Notes: generated by a model not told the origin, from the letters alone. Counted from the first letter of the stretch, positions 51,205-61,534 are shown. The stretch is DNA of 64,000 nucleotides from Roseiflexus sp. (GCA_025062325.1 JANXAL010000015.1:1-64000); one strand, 5' to 3'. Translations and numbers: made by a program.

Positions 51205-52461
51205 ATGACAGTCGCAATCAACACATCTATTCGCTCTCCGAACTACGGATCGCGTAGGGGTCGATCCATTTCGATGATTGTGCTCCACGCGACAGCAGGC
51301 TCGGCGCGCAGCGCGCTAGCGTGGTTGACCAACCCGGCAGCGCGTGTCTCGGCGCACTATCTGATCGACAAGGCGGGGCAGATCTATCGTCTCGTCCCCG
51401 ACGAGTATGCCGCCTGGCATGCCGGGCGCGCCGAATGGCGCGGCGAGACGGCGATCAATGAAATATCGCTCGGTATTGAGCTTGAGAATGCCAACAACGG
51501 CCACGATCCCTACCCAATGGCGCAACTGAACGCGCTCGTCGATCTTACGCGCGAAAAAGTCGCGCAGTATCGCATCGCGCCCGACATGGTCGTGCGGCAT
51601 CTAGATATTGCGATCCCGCGAGGTCGCAAAAATGATCCTGCTGGCTTTCCCTGGGTTGAGTTCCTGCGCCGTATCTTTCCCGATCCTCCTGTTACCGTAC
51701 CGGAACGTCCAATGCCGCCAGCCAGGCGCGCCACCTTCAGCCAGATCCTGCTCAGCGAAGCATACCGCCAGGTTGGCGCAGTCGAATGGCCCGACTGGGC
51801 GATGACTCGCACAGCGCGCGTGACAGGGCTTGGATTGCCGGTCGCTCCCTCATTCGAGGTGACCGTCGCGGGGCGCAACTACATCGGGCAATCGTTCGGG
51901 CGCGAGACGCTGGTCAGCCCGATTGCCGAATGGAAGCGCGTCGACCGGTTGAGTATGCTGGCTGCGCCAGAACATCAACCGCTGCGCGAGGCGTTGTTGC
52001 AGGCGATCTATGCCCAAGCCGGCGAGACCTATCGCCCGGATTGGGCTTTTCATCAGTATGCGCTGCGCGAACCGGTCGGACCGCCGTTGAGCGCCAGTTT
52101 TCGGGTGCGGGTTGGCGCTGAGGAGTGGTCAGCGGCGATCTACGCACTCGATGTGTTGTACAGTCCGGTCGGTCGCTGGAAAGAGATCCATCATCTCAGC
52201 ACCTTGATCGACGAGCGCAGCGAGCGCGATCCGCTGGCGCAGGCGTTGCTGGAACGGCTCTATGAACGGGCAGGCAGCCAATGGCGACCGATGTGGCCCT
52301 CCCAGCAATACGCACTCCGCGAGCGCCTGGGAGCGCCGCTGGGACCGAGTTTTCGGGTGTCATTCGATGGCCGCGATTATGTGGCAGAGGCCTTTGCACT
52401 TGATGTGCTCTATTGTGTGATTGGTGAATGGGAGAACGTGCAGCGACTGAGAGATCTGTGA
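51205..52461 (+). CDS. N-acetylmuramoyl-L-alanine amidase with three C-terminal repeats
   Basis: 418-aa protein. Residues 1-165 form an Amidase_2/PGRP-type domain: zinc ligands H28, H132 and D144, with E91/E93 as possible catalytic support and the family sequence AHYLIDKAGQIYRLV. Residues about 178-418 are three similar repeats of about 80 residues, each with a 'PxWA' start, PxxPSF(R/E)V, a short beta hairpin and a WK.hxxLS-type end. They are probably cell-wall or carbohydrate-binding. No signal peptide is visible, so export or a cytoplasmic recycling role remains open. Confidence 0.85.
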   Translation: MTVAINTSIRSPNYGSRRGRSISMIVLHATAGSARSALAWLTNPAARVSAHYLIDKAGQIYRLVPDEYAAWHAGRAEWRGETAINEISLGIELENANNGHDPYPMAQLNALVDLTREKVAQYRIAPDMVVRHLDIAIPRGRKNDPAGFPWVEFLRRIFPDPPVTVPERPMPPARRATFSQILLSEAYRQVGAVEWPDWAMTRTARVTGLGLPVAPSFEVTVAGRNYIGQSFGRETLVSPIAEWKRVDRLSMLAAPEHQPLREALLQAIYAQAGETYRPDWAFHQYALREPVGPPLSASFRVRVGAEEWSAAIYALDVLYSPVGRWKEIHHLSTLIDERSERDPLAQALLERLYERAGSQWRPMWPSQQYALRERLGAPLGPSFRVSFDGRDYVAEAFALDVLYCVIGEWENVQRLRDL

Positions 52462-52645
52462 GGCACGAGGCGCGAGGCACGGGGCAGGAGGCGAGAGGCG
52501 CGAGGCAAGGGGCACGAGGCAAGGGGCATGAGGCGTGAGGTAGGAGGCAAGAGGCAGGCGGCGCGAGGCGCGACACGTGATGAGTGACGAGTGATGAGTG
52601 ACGAGGGATGAGTGACGAGTGACGAGGGATGAGGGATGAGTAATT
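52461..52645. repeat. Heptanucleotide tandem repeat (GAGGCGC then GATGAGT type)
   Basis: More than twenty consecutive 7-bp units: first GAGGC(G/A)N and GGGGCAN types, then GATGAGT/GACGAGG types like those at 23507-23584. It starts right at the amidase stop. A further CTTTGTG/GCGCC fragment lies at 52656-52690. Confidence 0.8.
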
Positions 52646-52726
52646 CGAGGAGAGCCCTGCGCCTTCGCGCCTTTGTGTGAGTGAGGCGCGAGACAAGAGG
52701 TGAGAGGCAAGAGGCACCTGTAGTTG

Positions 52727-52812
52727 CGATCATTCGTTGCCATTCGTTTATTCGCTGACCCATTCGTTTATTCGTTGACCCATTCGTTCATTCGCTAACG
52801 CATTCGTTTCGA
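52727..52812. repeat. 20-bp tandem repeat CATTCGTTTATTCG
   Basis: About three and a half units of 20 bp (CATTCG.TTATTCGCTGACC type) directly before the GAF-domain gene start. It may carry the promoter or a binding site, but none is clear. Confidence 0.7.
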
Positions 52813-52821
52813 GGCTCAACT

Positions 52822-54195
52822 ATGTTCATCCCATTGCAGCACAAAGAAGCCATTTCCTCCGGCGATGCAGAATTATCTCAAGAGCATCGCGCCCGGCGTC
52901 TCCCCAGAGAGCGGCGAGAACCCCGCTTTGGCGACTACAGCGCTGCACTCTTTCGGATAGTTCTGCTACTGATCTGCAGCGTCGAACTGATCCTGTACAA
53001 CGTATCGCACCCGGCTGCACCGATGCTTAGCCTTGCCCTGGCAATCGCTCTCAGTGCGCTGGTCGCCGGGTTGATCTCTGCTGCGCCATGGTGGACGCTC
53101 CTAGTCGCCGACGGTGTTGCAATCGGTGCGCTCGTGCTAGCAACCGGCGGCGCCACAAGCCCAATGCTTGTCCTTGCGCCAGCGCTGGTCATTCAGAGCA
53201 GTTTGTCCGTCGAGGAGCGCGACACGTTTGCCTCCGCTGGCATTGGCGCGCTCATTGTGTTGCTCATCGCTGCGCTCGATCCGGCGCGGACAGGCAACCT
53301 GCTGATCGAAATTGCGGCAGTGCATGTCATCGTAAGCATTGCCGCAGTCTGGGGGGCGCGGCAGGCGCGCCTGGCGCTGACCCGCCTGCACGATGATCTT
53401 GCCCTGCGGACACGCCTGGACCAGGATCGCGACGAGGCGCGACGCGCACTTGAGTGGCAGCGTCAGAACCTTGCGTTACTCAGCGCCTGCGCCTCGCTCG
53501 ATGATCTGACACGGTGCGCTATTGAGCGCGCTGCCGCGATAACCGGTGCGTCAGCATCACTGGAAGATGCGCAGGCGCCTGTCTCCTTCGCCCGGCACAC
53601 GCTCGACATTCCCGGCGTAGGACGTCTGGTTGTGCGTTGCACTCTCGCCGAACTCAGCCGTGCGCAACGCGATGCGCTCGAGCATCTGGCTGCAACCGCG
53701 GCGCAACGCGCCATTGCACTGCAATCCATTGCCATGCTGGAACGTCACCGCCATGCCCTGATGGCGCTGTGGGAAGGCGCCGGGATGCTGCGCGCCGCTC
53801 CTGACCTCAATGCCACGCTGCTGGATGTCTGCCAGCGCATTGCCGCTGCGCTCGATATGGACTGGATGGCGCTGATCGGTCCCGATGAACGCCAGACGCC
53901 CGCGCCACTCCTGATCGCACGCGGGCGCGAGCAGGGTTCATCGCCGCGTCTGCAACCAGCGCACTTCCGCCTGGCTGCTGAAGTGCTGCGCAGCGGACGA
54001 TTGCTCGTGCGCGTTGAGCAAAAGCGGACACTGGCATTCCTGCCGGTGCGCGTGGCAGGCGAACCGTCGCTTGTGCTGGCGGCGCGCGGCGCCGTGGACG
54101 ATGCTGCAGTGCAGGCGCTCCTGCTGTTGCTCGGCGATCTGATCGGCGAACGGTTGATGAGTTGCGCGCCCTCTGAAGAACGACATCACCACTAA
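52822..54195 (+). CDS. Membrane protein with two GAF-like domains
   Basis: 457-aa protein with four to five N-terminal helices (about residues 42-185), a coiled-coil linker rich in Arg/Asp (about 195-220) and two soluble domains with GAF-like layout (about 225-310 and 325-445). No kinase, cyclase or phosphodiesterase motif follows, so it senses or regulates through a partner. The N terminus has many charged residues before the first helix. It is followed 15 nt later by a small membrane protein, so these two may act together. Confidence 0.65.
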   Translation: MFIPLQHKEAISSGDAELSQEHRARRLPRERREPRFGDYSAALFRIVLLLICSVELILYNVSHPAAPMLSLALAIALSALVAGLISAAPWWTLLVADGVAIGALVLATGGATSPMLVLAPALVIQSSLSVEERDTFASAGIGALIVLLIAALDPARTGNLLIEIAAVHVIVSIAAVWGARQARLALTRLHDDLALRTRLDQDRDEARRALEWQRQNLALLSACASLDDLTRCAIERAAAITGASASLEDAQAPVSFARHTLDIPGVGRLVVRCTLAELSRAQRDALEHLAATAAQRAIALQSIAMLERHRHALMALWEGAGMLRAAPDLNATLLDVCQRIAAALDMDWMALIGPDERQTPAPLLIARGREQGSSPRLQPAHFRLAAEVLRSGRLLVRVEQKRTLAFLPVRVAGEPSLVLAARGAVDDAAVQALLLLLGDLIGERLMSCAPSEERHHH

Positions 54196-54210
54196 GCCAT
54201 GGAGTTTTCA

Positions 54211-54528
54211 ATGACCACAACCATCCAGATTGGTATGGCCGTCACTCTGTTCATTACCGGCATCGGCATGCTGATCTGTGGCCTGGTGATCATTATGACG
54301 CGCGAATATCAGGAAGCAATGCGATCGCTGGCGGGGCAATCGTCGCGTCTGAGCAGCAAGGCGCTGGCGGACATCGGCGTTCAGGCGGCGCTCGACGGAG
54401 CGGCGCATCTGCTCGAAGCGATTACCCGTCTGGTGCAGACCGCTGTTGGCATCGGCGCATTTCTCTGTCTGCTGGGCACGATTATCTGCGGGCTGGCGTT
54501 CTGGATGATGATGATGATCAACGCATAA
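54211..54528 (+). CDS. Small two-helix membrane protein
   Basis: 105-aa protein with a helix at each end (about residues 8-30 and 78-103) and a conserved-looking amphipathic middle (SLAGQSSRLSSKALADIGVQAALDGAAHLLEAITRL). The second helix ends in a Met-rich tail. ATG at 54211 has GGAG 6 nt upstream; ATG at 54199 is possible. It lies between the GAF gene and the NACHT-TPR gene with short gaps (15 and 49 nt), suggesting co-transcription. Product not recognised. A membrane effector or anchor role is conceivable. Confidence 0.7.
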   Translation: MTTTIQIGMAVTLFITGIGMLICGLVIIMTREYQEAMRSLAGQSSRLSSKALADIGVQAALDGAAHLLEAITRLVQTAVGIGAFLCLLGTIICGLAFWMMMMINA

Positions 54529-54577
54529 CGCACGTTTCCCGGGTGCGCTGCCGGACGAACCAGTGGCGAGGGAATAT

Positions 54578-57500
54578 ATGGCAGTACAACTCGCTGGTTG
54601 GGTGCATAGGTATCTCGAAGCCCTCTGTGCACAGCCGCATTTTAGCGCCGCGCGGACGGTCGCACCGCTCTGGCTGGCATCCGACGCCGGTCATTCCTCT
54701 GAGACGGGAACGCCAATCTCTGCGCCGATGACTATTCAAATGGCGGCAGAAATCTTTCCGCGCCTGGCGCTGATCGGTCCGGCAGGCGCCGGAAAAACGA
54801 CGACCCTGCGCGCACTGGCGGTTGGTCTAGCAGAGGCGTTCCTTTCCGGCAACAGCCGCATGGTATGGAGCAGCGCCAACGCGCCGCTTCCGCTCTATCT
54901 CGAACTTGCCCGCTTCCAGGGGAGTATTGAAGCGACCCTGACGGCAGCGTTCGGGATCGGAGCGCCACCGCCGCTCGACGAACTGGCACGTGAGCGTCCG
55001 CTCCTCTTCCTGCTTGACGGACTGGACGAACTACCGCCAGCTTCGCAACTGACCAGCCTGGCGGCGCTGAGCCATGCTCTGGCGGCAACCGGCGCTCAGA
55101 CGCGCTGGATCTGCACGTGTCGCAGCGAGCACCTGGGGTTGTTCCGCCCCTGGTTGAACGGCGCCGAGGTGCGCACGTTGCAACCGCTCCGTCCGCGCGA
55201 CGTGATTGCCCAGGTGCAGCGTCAGATTGGCGATGTAGCGGCTGCCTGGGTGCAACGGAATGACGACATTGTTCATCTGGCGACCTGTCCGCGCTGGCTC
55301 GCTGCGCTCATCGAAGCGCGCGACGCGCTGACCGCGCCGATCCAGAGCCGCGGACAGCTCCTGGCGACCTGGATGCCCGCTATTGTAACGGCGGCGCTAA
55401 CGGCGCACCCACGCCAGATCACGGCATCACAGGCGGTGGATGCCCTGATCGATATCGCCCGCCTGCTCGATCAGCAAGGACAAGACAATCTCTCCTTCGA
55501 CAGCGCAATCACCGCTGTCGAAGTCAGCGCCTATGCACCCGACATGCACCTCACCACTGGCACGCTGCGTCAGCCAGCGCCGATACATGGGCAGACCTTG
55601 CGCGCCGCAACCGGCGAAGCCGCGCTGCTGGCGCTCATCGACGCTGGCATTCTCACCTTTGACGCTGAACGACGCACGATTGGCTTTCGACATCCCATAC
55701 TGCGCTCGTTTGCCCAGGCGTTGCTGCTGGCGCGCATCCGACCTGATCAGTGGCCTTCCGCCATTCTGAGCCGCGCCTGGACGGACGCCGTGATCTTCGC
55801 CTACGGCCTGTCCGAGGATCGCAATGCTGTGGTGCGGCGCCTGCTGGCGGCTGGCGCGGTCGGATTGACAGCGCGCTGCCTGATTGATGCCGAGGATCCT
55901 GCCCACTACGATGAGCTGCTTGAGCGGAGCGGCTCGCTGACGCCGCCGTTGCGCGTGATGATCGCCGATGCCTTTGCGGCGGAAGGGCTGGATCGCGCGG
56001 CGCTGGAGCAACTGGAGCGCGCTGGCAACGAAGGGTACGACGAAGCCGGACTCTTCGGGCGCCTGGGCGATCTCTACAGCCGCTCCGGTCAGTGGCGGCT
56101 GGCGCGCGTAGCTTATGAGCAGGCGCTGGCGCGTGAAGCCGATGATCTGCGCTACCGCCAGCAACTCGGCGTTGTGTGCAGCCGAATGGGTGAGCTGGAA
56201 CAGGCGGCGGCGGCGCTGGAAACCGTGCTCGATGCGCAGCAAAAGCGTTCGGCAGCCGCCGCGCACGAACTGGGACACGTCTACCTGCAACAGGGGCGCT
56301 TTGCGCGCGCGCTGGAGGCATATCGCCATGCGGTGCAGCAACAGCCTGGCGAACCAACGTACCGGCGCAGCATGGCAGCCGCGCTGCGCCGCCTGGGACG
56401 CCTTGACGAGGCGGAAGCAGAACTGTGCGATCTGATCGCTGCGTCTGGCGGCGATGCGGCAACGTATGCGGAACTCGGCGAGGTCTACGCCGATGCCAGC
56501 CGCTTCACGGAAGCAGTTGAACGTTATGCCCGCGCTGTTGCGCTCCGCCCCGACGACCCGACCCTGTATGCGCGTCTGGGGCAGTTGCGCCGCAACATCG
56601 GCGATCTGCCAGGGGCGCGGGCTGCGCTGCAACAAGCAGTCGAACTCAATTCCTCAAACGCGGCGCTGCAGGACGAGTTAGGACAGGTGCTCGAAGCGTG
56701 CGGCGAGATGGAGAGCGCGCTGGCGGCATACCGTGCGGCTGTCTCGCTCGATCCGCAGTGCGCCGCGTATCACCGACGCCTGGGAGCGCTCCTGCGCGAT
56801 TGCGGCGACTACGACGGCGCCGCAGCAGCGCTGCGCACTGCGCTCGAGCTGCGACCAGACAGCGCCGAGACCTATAGCGAACTGGCGGAGTTGTTATGGC
56901 GCGCTGGCGCTACCGAACAGGCGCTCGACGCTTACCGTCGCGCATACGCACTCGCTCCGGACTCACCTGATCACGCGCGCGCGCTGGGACTGGCCTACCG
57001 CCGCCTTGGGCGCGCGCGCGACGCCGAGCGCCTGTTGCGCGAGGCGCTGGCGCTGGCGCCGGATCGCGCCGATCTCCATTATGACTATGGCGTGGCTGCC
57101 GAAGCCCTCGAGCAATGGGATACAGCGCTTGCGGCTTACGAACAGGCGGCGGCGCTCGACCCGCAACGCGCCGATTATGCGCGCGCTGCCGGTGCGCTCC
57201 TTCTGCGCCGCGGCGACCTGGCGCGGGCGCGTCGGTTGCTAGCGGCTGCTCTGCGCCGCGCCCGTCGTGATCCTGAAACTCTGTTCCAGGTAGGAATGCT
57301 CCACGCTGCCGCTGGGGACTGGCATCTGGCAGCGCGATCCTTTCAACGCGCCGCACGTTCGAGCGGCAGTGCGCGACACGAAAGCGCACTGGGCAGGGCA
57401 TATCTGCATCTCGGTATGGCGAATGAAGCCTGCACGGCTTTCGAGCGCGCACTTCTCCTGTACCCTGATGACGCTGAAACACTTGAGGCCTATCAATCTG

Positions 57501-60500
57501 CGCTGGAAATGTGCGGTCGCCTTGAAGCGGCATACGCAGTCGGGCGGCAGGTGGCGCGCCTCGCGCCGGGGAATGCAGCCATCCAGCAGCGCGTCGGCAG
57601 TCTGGCGCTGCGCCTGGGTCGCGTGAACGAGGCGCTAGAATTGCTTGATCGCGCTGTAGCGCTCGACTCGTATCTGGTCGCGGCGCACCTGGAGCGGAGC
57701 CGGGCGCTCCTTGCCGCCGGACGGGCGGAGGCGGCGCTGGCAGCCGCGCAGCAGGCGTGCGCTCTCGCTCCCGATCAGGCGCAACCAATGGTGCTGGCGG
57801 CTGAAGCGCTCATTGCGCTTCGACGTGACGACGAGGCGCGCCCGTTGCTGGAACAGGCGCTGGCGCTCGATGCGACGCTTCTACCTGCCTGCGTTGCGCT
57901 ACGCGATCTCCTGGCACGCACCGGCAATCTTGCTGCAGCCGTAAGCATGGCGCAGCGCGTCGCGGCGCTCGCGCCCGACGATGCATCCCATCACGCGCAA
58001 CTGGGTGAGCTGTTTCTGACAACAGACAACCCAGCGCAGGCGGAACAGTCGCTGCACCACGCACTCCGCCTGACTGCCGGCATCGACAAAGAAGAACAGC
58101 GCAACTGGATGAGCGCCCGCATCTATGCACTGCTCAGTCGCACTCGCGCCCGAGTCGCGGATTGGGAACGGGCAATCGCGTATGCGCGCGCAAGCGTTGA
58201 GTATGCGCCAGGCGAGAGCGAGCACCATGCGCTGCTTGCTGAAGCGCTGGAGGGCGCTGGCGATCTTGCAGCGGCCATTGCGGAACTGGAAATCGCCGCT
58301 GCTGCTGAACCCGAGCGCATCGACTGGCAGCAGCGTCTAGGGCGACTCCTCTACCGCACTGGCGACTACACCAGGGCGCTCCACACGCTGCGTCGCGCGG
58401 TCGCAGGTTCCGGCGCCGCTGAGGATTACCACGCGCTTGGCATGTGCCTGCGCGCACTCGACAATCTCCCCGCTGCCGCTGAAGCGCTTGAACAGGCGTT
58501 GCGTCTGCGCCCCGACGCTGCATCCTGGCGCGTCGAACTGGGGCTTGTGCATCTGGAGCGCGGCTGGCACGGCGAAGCCCTGGCAGAACTCAATCAGGCA
58601 ATTGCAACCGCCCCTGATCTGCCGGATGCGTGGCGCGCCCGCGCCCGTGCGTTCCTGGCGATCGATCAGGTCGACAATGCGCGCGCCAATCTGATTGAGG
58701 CGCTAAGACGCAACCCGCGCGACGCCGAGAGTTACGCGCTGCTCGCCGAAACCCTGATCGACCTCGGGCACACGTCTCAGGCGCTCGAGAGCGCCCGACG
58801 CGCGGTGGCGCTGCATCCTGATAATCCGCACTATCGGCGCGCGCTGGCGCGGGCGCTGCGCGCCAGCGGTCAGCGCGCCGAAGCTGCCGAACACCTCAGC
58901 CGCGTGATCAGCGATGCCAGCCCGGCGCAGTGGTGGGAAGAACTTGCCGACGATCATCTGGCGCTCGGCGATCTCCCCGCGGCTCGCGCAGCGCTCGAAC
59001 GCGCCGTTGCTGCAGCGCCCGATCACGCCGCGATGCGCTTCCGCCTTGGCGACGTGCTGCTACGGCTTGGTGAACCAGCCGCTGCGGTCGAGCAACTGCG
59101 CGTCGCTATCGCCCGCCGGTCCGACTACGCCGCTGCGCATGCCCGTCTCGCTGAGGCGCTGATCACCAAAAACGATGGCGACTACGGCGATGCTGCGGTC
59201 GAAGCAGCGCGACTCGCCGTTGCGCTGGAAGGGCGCTGCGCTGATCACTGGCGGGTGCTCGGCGCTGTCTTGCGCGCGCAGGGCGCCCTAGACGACGCCG
59301 TTGACGCGCTGCAGCGCGCCCACGAGCTCGATCCCGAATCGGCGCCCGCCGCATTCCTGCTAGGCCTGACACTGCTCGAACAGAATAACCCGGCGGCAGC
59401 CGTCGCCCCACTCGCTGCGGCAGTCGCAGCAGCGCCAGAGAACGCAGCGCACCACGGCTACCTGGGCATCGCGCATCGTTCGATGGTCGCACCCCTCGTC
59501 GAACCGGACGAATTGCGCGCCGTGCCAACCAGCCATCGCGCGGCGCTGACGATTGCGCGGCGTTCGTTACAGCAGGCGATCACCCTCGATCCGCGCCGCG
59601 CGCGCTGGTGGTACGAACTTGGGCTAGTCGAGCAGCAATCCGCCAACCACGCACCTGCTGTCGAAGCATTCGAGCGCGCAATAGCGCTGCTGGACAACCA
59701 ACCTGCCAGCGAGCCAGCATGCATCTACCCCTCGCCCGCCGATGTTGAACAAACCGCGATCCTGCGCAGCCGCGCCCTCTCACTCTACCTGATCGGTCGC
59801 CTCGACGCAGCGCGCGCCGATCTTGAGGCGCTGATCGCCCGTGATGCGGCGCTTCCGTCGGACCGGTACCTGCTGGGACGCATTCTCCTTGATGGCGGCG
59901 ATGCCGCTGCCGCACGCGCTGAACTGACCGTTGCCGCTGCAGGCGACCCATCGCACGCGCCGGCGCGCCTGTTCCTCGGATGCGCCTGCCTGGCGTTGAA
60001 TGAGCCGCTTGCCGCCATCGAAGCCATCGAACAGGCGGCCAGCCTGCGCCCCGATCACGCACCAACGGCCGCCGCTCTCAGCCAGGCATACGCCGCCGCC
60101 GGTCGGCGCGAACGCGCCATCGCTGCTGCCCAACGCGCCGTGCGACTCGATGCGTCCGTCGGCGCGCACCACCATCTGCTGGCGACCCTCTACGCCGCCA
60201 GCGGCCGCTTCCAGGAAGCGCGCGCAGCCCTGATCAACGCGCTGACCCTGCAACCCGACGTTGCCGCCTGGCACGCGGAAATGGGCGACATCTGCGAGCG
60301 CATGGGCATGATCGACGCAGCCCGCAGCGCCTATGCGCGTGCGGTGCACCTGGCGCCCGACCAGGCTGACTACCGGTATGCGCAGGCGCGTCTGCTCCGG
60401 CAGCAGGGGCGCATCGACGAGGCGCGTCAGGTTTTTGAGGAGGCGTTGAAACGCGAACCGCACCAGGGCGCCTGGCACTACGAACTGGCAGAACTTCTCC

Positions 60501-61363
60501 GCCAGCATCACGACCCGTCGGCTATCGACCATTATGTTGCCGCCGTACAACTCGCGCCCGATGAGCCGCGCCACTGGCTAGGGCTGGTCGAAGGGCTGCT
60601 GGAGCGCAACGAGCACGACGTCGCACAGGAAACCGTCGAACGGGCGCTGCTCAGGTTCAGTGACAACCCCGCGCTGCATGCTGCGGCTGGCGCTATCCAG
60701 GAGGCGCAGGGCGACATCGAGCGTGCAGCATGGCACTACGAGCGCGCCCTCGAGCGTGATCCGCAAAACGCCAGGTACTGCTGGCGACTGGGACGCGCGC
60801 AGCTCGAACTGGGCAACCTGGACGCCGCTCGCGAGTTGCTCGAGCGCGCGCTGGCGCTGGATCCCGGCTCGGCGGACGCACACGCGACCATTGCGCGCCT
60901 CTTCGCACTCGAAAACGATGGCCGCGCTGCTCTAATCCACAGCCAGCGCGCCGCCGAACTGCGCCCCGACGATCCAGCGATCCAGATTCAACTGGCAGAA
61001 GCGCTTGCGCACATGCGACGCTTCGAGGAGGCGCGTCAGGCGCTTGAGCGCGCCTTGCAACGTGCGCCATCCGACCCTGAACTGCTGGCGCGCTACGGCG
61101 AGATGGCATTGACGGTCGGGTTGCACCACGAAGCGTTGAACGCCTTCGAGCGCGCCATCGCGCAGCGCCCTGACGAACCGCGATACCACTTCCTGGCCGG
61201 GCGCGCACATCGCCGGTTGAAACAGTACAGTCGCGCGATCGAACGCTTCCGCCGCGCTGTCAGGCTCCGTCCAGGCTACAGCGAGGCGGTGATTGAACTG
61301 AGCACCCTCGGACCACTGGCGTTCGTGGCGCAGCATTTGCGTGGCGAAAGCGATGCTGCGTAG
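54578..61363 (+). CDS. Giant NACHT (STAND) NTPase with about 50 TPR repeats
   Basis: 2261-aa signalling protein. The N-terminal NACHT NTPase has Walker A GPAGAGKT (67-74) and Walker B LLFLLDGLDELP (D147, with D150-E151 in the second acid cluster), plus the TCRSE sensor-like segment. After a winged-helix-like region (to about 460), residues about 470-2240 are TPR-type helix pairs with the usual A-x-x-(Y/L)-x-x-A-L pattern. No enzyme domain is visible, so the effector must be another protein. ATG at 54578 is preceded by GAGGGA; GTG 54563 is less likely. The next two genes (microprotein and caspase-like protease) share the operon. Confidence 0.9.
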   Translation: MAVQLAGWVHRYLEALCAQPHFSAARTVAPLWLASDAGHSSETGTPISAPMTIQMAAEIFPRLALIGPAGAGKTTTLRALAVGLAEAFLSGNSRMVWSSANAPLPLYLELARFQGSIEATLTAAFGIGAPPPLDELARERPLLFLLDGLDELPPASQLTSLAALSHALAATGAQTRWICTCRSEHLGLFRPWLNGAEVRTLQPLRPRDVIAQVQRQIGDVAAAWVQRNDDIVHLATCPRWLAALIEARDALTAPIQSRGQLLATWMPAIVTAALTAHPRQITASQAVDALIDIARLLDQQGQDNLSFDSAITAVEVSAYAPDMHLTTGTLRQPAPIHGQTLRAATGEAALLALIDAGILTFDAERRTIGFRHPILRSFAQALLLARIRPDQWPSAILSRAWTDAVIFAYGLSEDRNAVVRRLLAAGAVGLTARCLIDAEDPAHYDELLERSGSLTPPLRVMIADAFAAEGLDRAALEQLERAGNEGYDEAGLFGRLGDLYSRSGQWRLARVAYEQALAREADDLRYRQQLGVVCSRMGELEQAAAALETVLDAQQKRSAAAAHELGHVYLQQGRFARALEAYRHAVQQQPGEPTYRRSMAAALRRLGRLDEAEAELCDLIAASGGDAATYAELGEVYADASRFTEAVERYARAVALRPDDPTLYARLGQLRRNIGDLPGARAALQQAVELNSSNAALQDELGQVLEACGEMESALAAYRAAVSLDPQCAAYHRRLGALLRDCGDYDGAAAALRTALELRPDSAETYSELAELLWRAGATEQALDAYRRAYALAPDSPDHARALGLAYRRLGRARDAERLLREALALAPDRADLHYDYGVAAEALEQWDTALAAYEQAAALDPQRADYARAAGALLLRRGDLARARRLLAAALRRARRDPETLFQVGMLHAAAGDWHLAARSFQRAARSSGSARHESALGRAYLHLGMANEACTAFERALLLYPDDAETLEAYQSALEMCGRLEAAYAVGRQVARLAPGNAAIQQRVGSLALRLGRVNEALELLDRAVALDSYLVAAHLERSRALLAAGRAEAALAAAQQACALAPDQAQPMVLAAEALIALRRDDEARPLLEQALALDATLLPACVALRDLLARTGNLAAAVSMAQRVAALAPDDASHHAQLGELFLTTDNPAQAEQSLHHALRLTAGIDKEEQRNWMSARIYALLSRTRARVADWERAIAYARASVEYAPGESEHHALLAEALEGAGDLAAAIAELEIAAAAEPERIDWQQRLGRLLYRTGDYTRALHTLRRAVAGSGAAEDYHALGMCLRALDNLPAAAEALEQALRLRPDAASWRVELGLVHLERGWHGEALAELNQAIATAPDLPDAWRARARAFLAIDQVDNARANLIEALRRNPRDAESYALLAETLIDLGHTSQALESARRAVALHPDNPHYRRALARALRASGQRAEAAEHLSRVISDASPAQWWEELADDHLALGDLPAARAALERAVAAAPDHAAMRFRLGDVLLRLGEPAAAVEQLRVAIARRSDYAAAHARLAEALITKNDGDYGDAAVEAARLAVALEGRCADHWRVLGAVLRAQGALDDAVDALQRAHELDPESAPAAFLLGLTLLEQNNPAAAVAPLAAAVAAAPENAAHHGYLGIAHRSMVAPLVEPDELRAVPTSHRAALTIARRSLQQAITLDPRRARWWYELGLVEQQSANHAPAVEAFERAIALLDNQPASEPACIYPSPADVEQTAILRSRALSLYLIGRLDAARADLEALIARDAALPSDRYLLGRILLDGGDAAAARAELTVAAAGDPSHAPARLFLGCACLALNEPLAAIEAIEQAASLRPDHAPTAAALSQAYAAAGRRERAIAAAQRAVRLDASVGAHHHLLATLYAASGRFQEARAALINALTLQPDVAAWHAEMGDICERMGMIDAARSAYARAVHLAPDQADYRYAQARLLRQQGRIDEARQVFEEALKREPHQGAWHYELAELLRQHHDPSAIDHYVAAVQLAPDEPRHWLGLVEGLLERNEHDVAQETVERALLRFSDNPALHAAAGAIQEAQGDIERAAWHYERALERDPQNARYCWRLGRAQLELGNLDAARELLERALALDPGSADAHATIARLFALENDGRAALIHSQRAAELRPDDPAIQIQLAEALAHMRRFEEARQALERALQRAPSDPELLARYGEMALTVGLHHEALNAFERAIAQRPDEPRYHFLAGRAHRRLKQYSRAIERFRRAVRLRPGYSEAVIELSTLGPLAFVAQHLRGESDAA

Positions 61364-61400
61364 GGAGCAAACATCTCTATCAGACACAAGGAGGCACACG

Positions 61401-61487
61401 ATGGGTCTCGAAACATACGAAGTTCCATTTCCCAACCCGCATCCGCCTGACCCGGAACCCGATCCGCCGCCGGATTGGAACGCATAA
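61401..61487 (+). CDS. 28-residue acidic proline-rich microprotein
   Basis: A tiny frame with an ideal ribosome binding site: AAGGAGG at 61388-61394, six nt before the ATG. It encodes 28 residues with ten prolines, six acidic residues and no Lys or Arg; residues 9-26 read PFPNPHPPDPEPDPPPDW. It lies between the NACHT-TPR gene (38 nt) and the protease gene (48 nt). Not recognised. The strong site and the unusual composition argue for real translation; possible roles are protease substrate, peptide trigger or inhibitor of the neighbours. It is too short for standard gene callers. Confidence 0.6.
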   Translation: MGLETYEVPFPNPHPPDPEPDPPPDWNA

Positions 61488-61534
61488 CACGTTTTGTGCA
61501 TGTCTGACGCACGTTGAAAAGGAAACGTTCCGCT

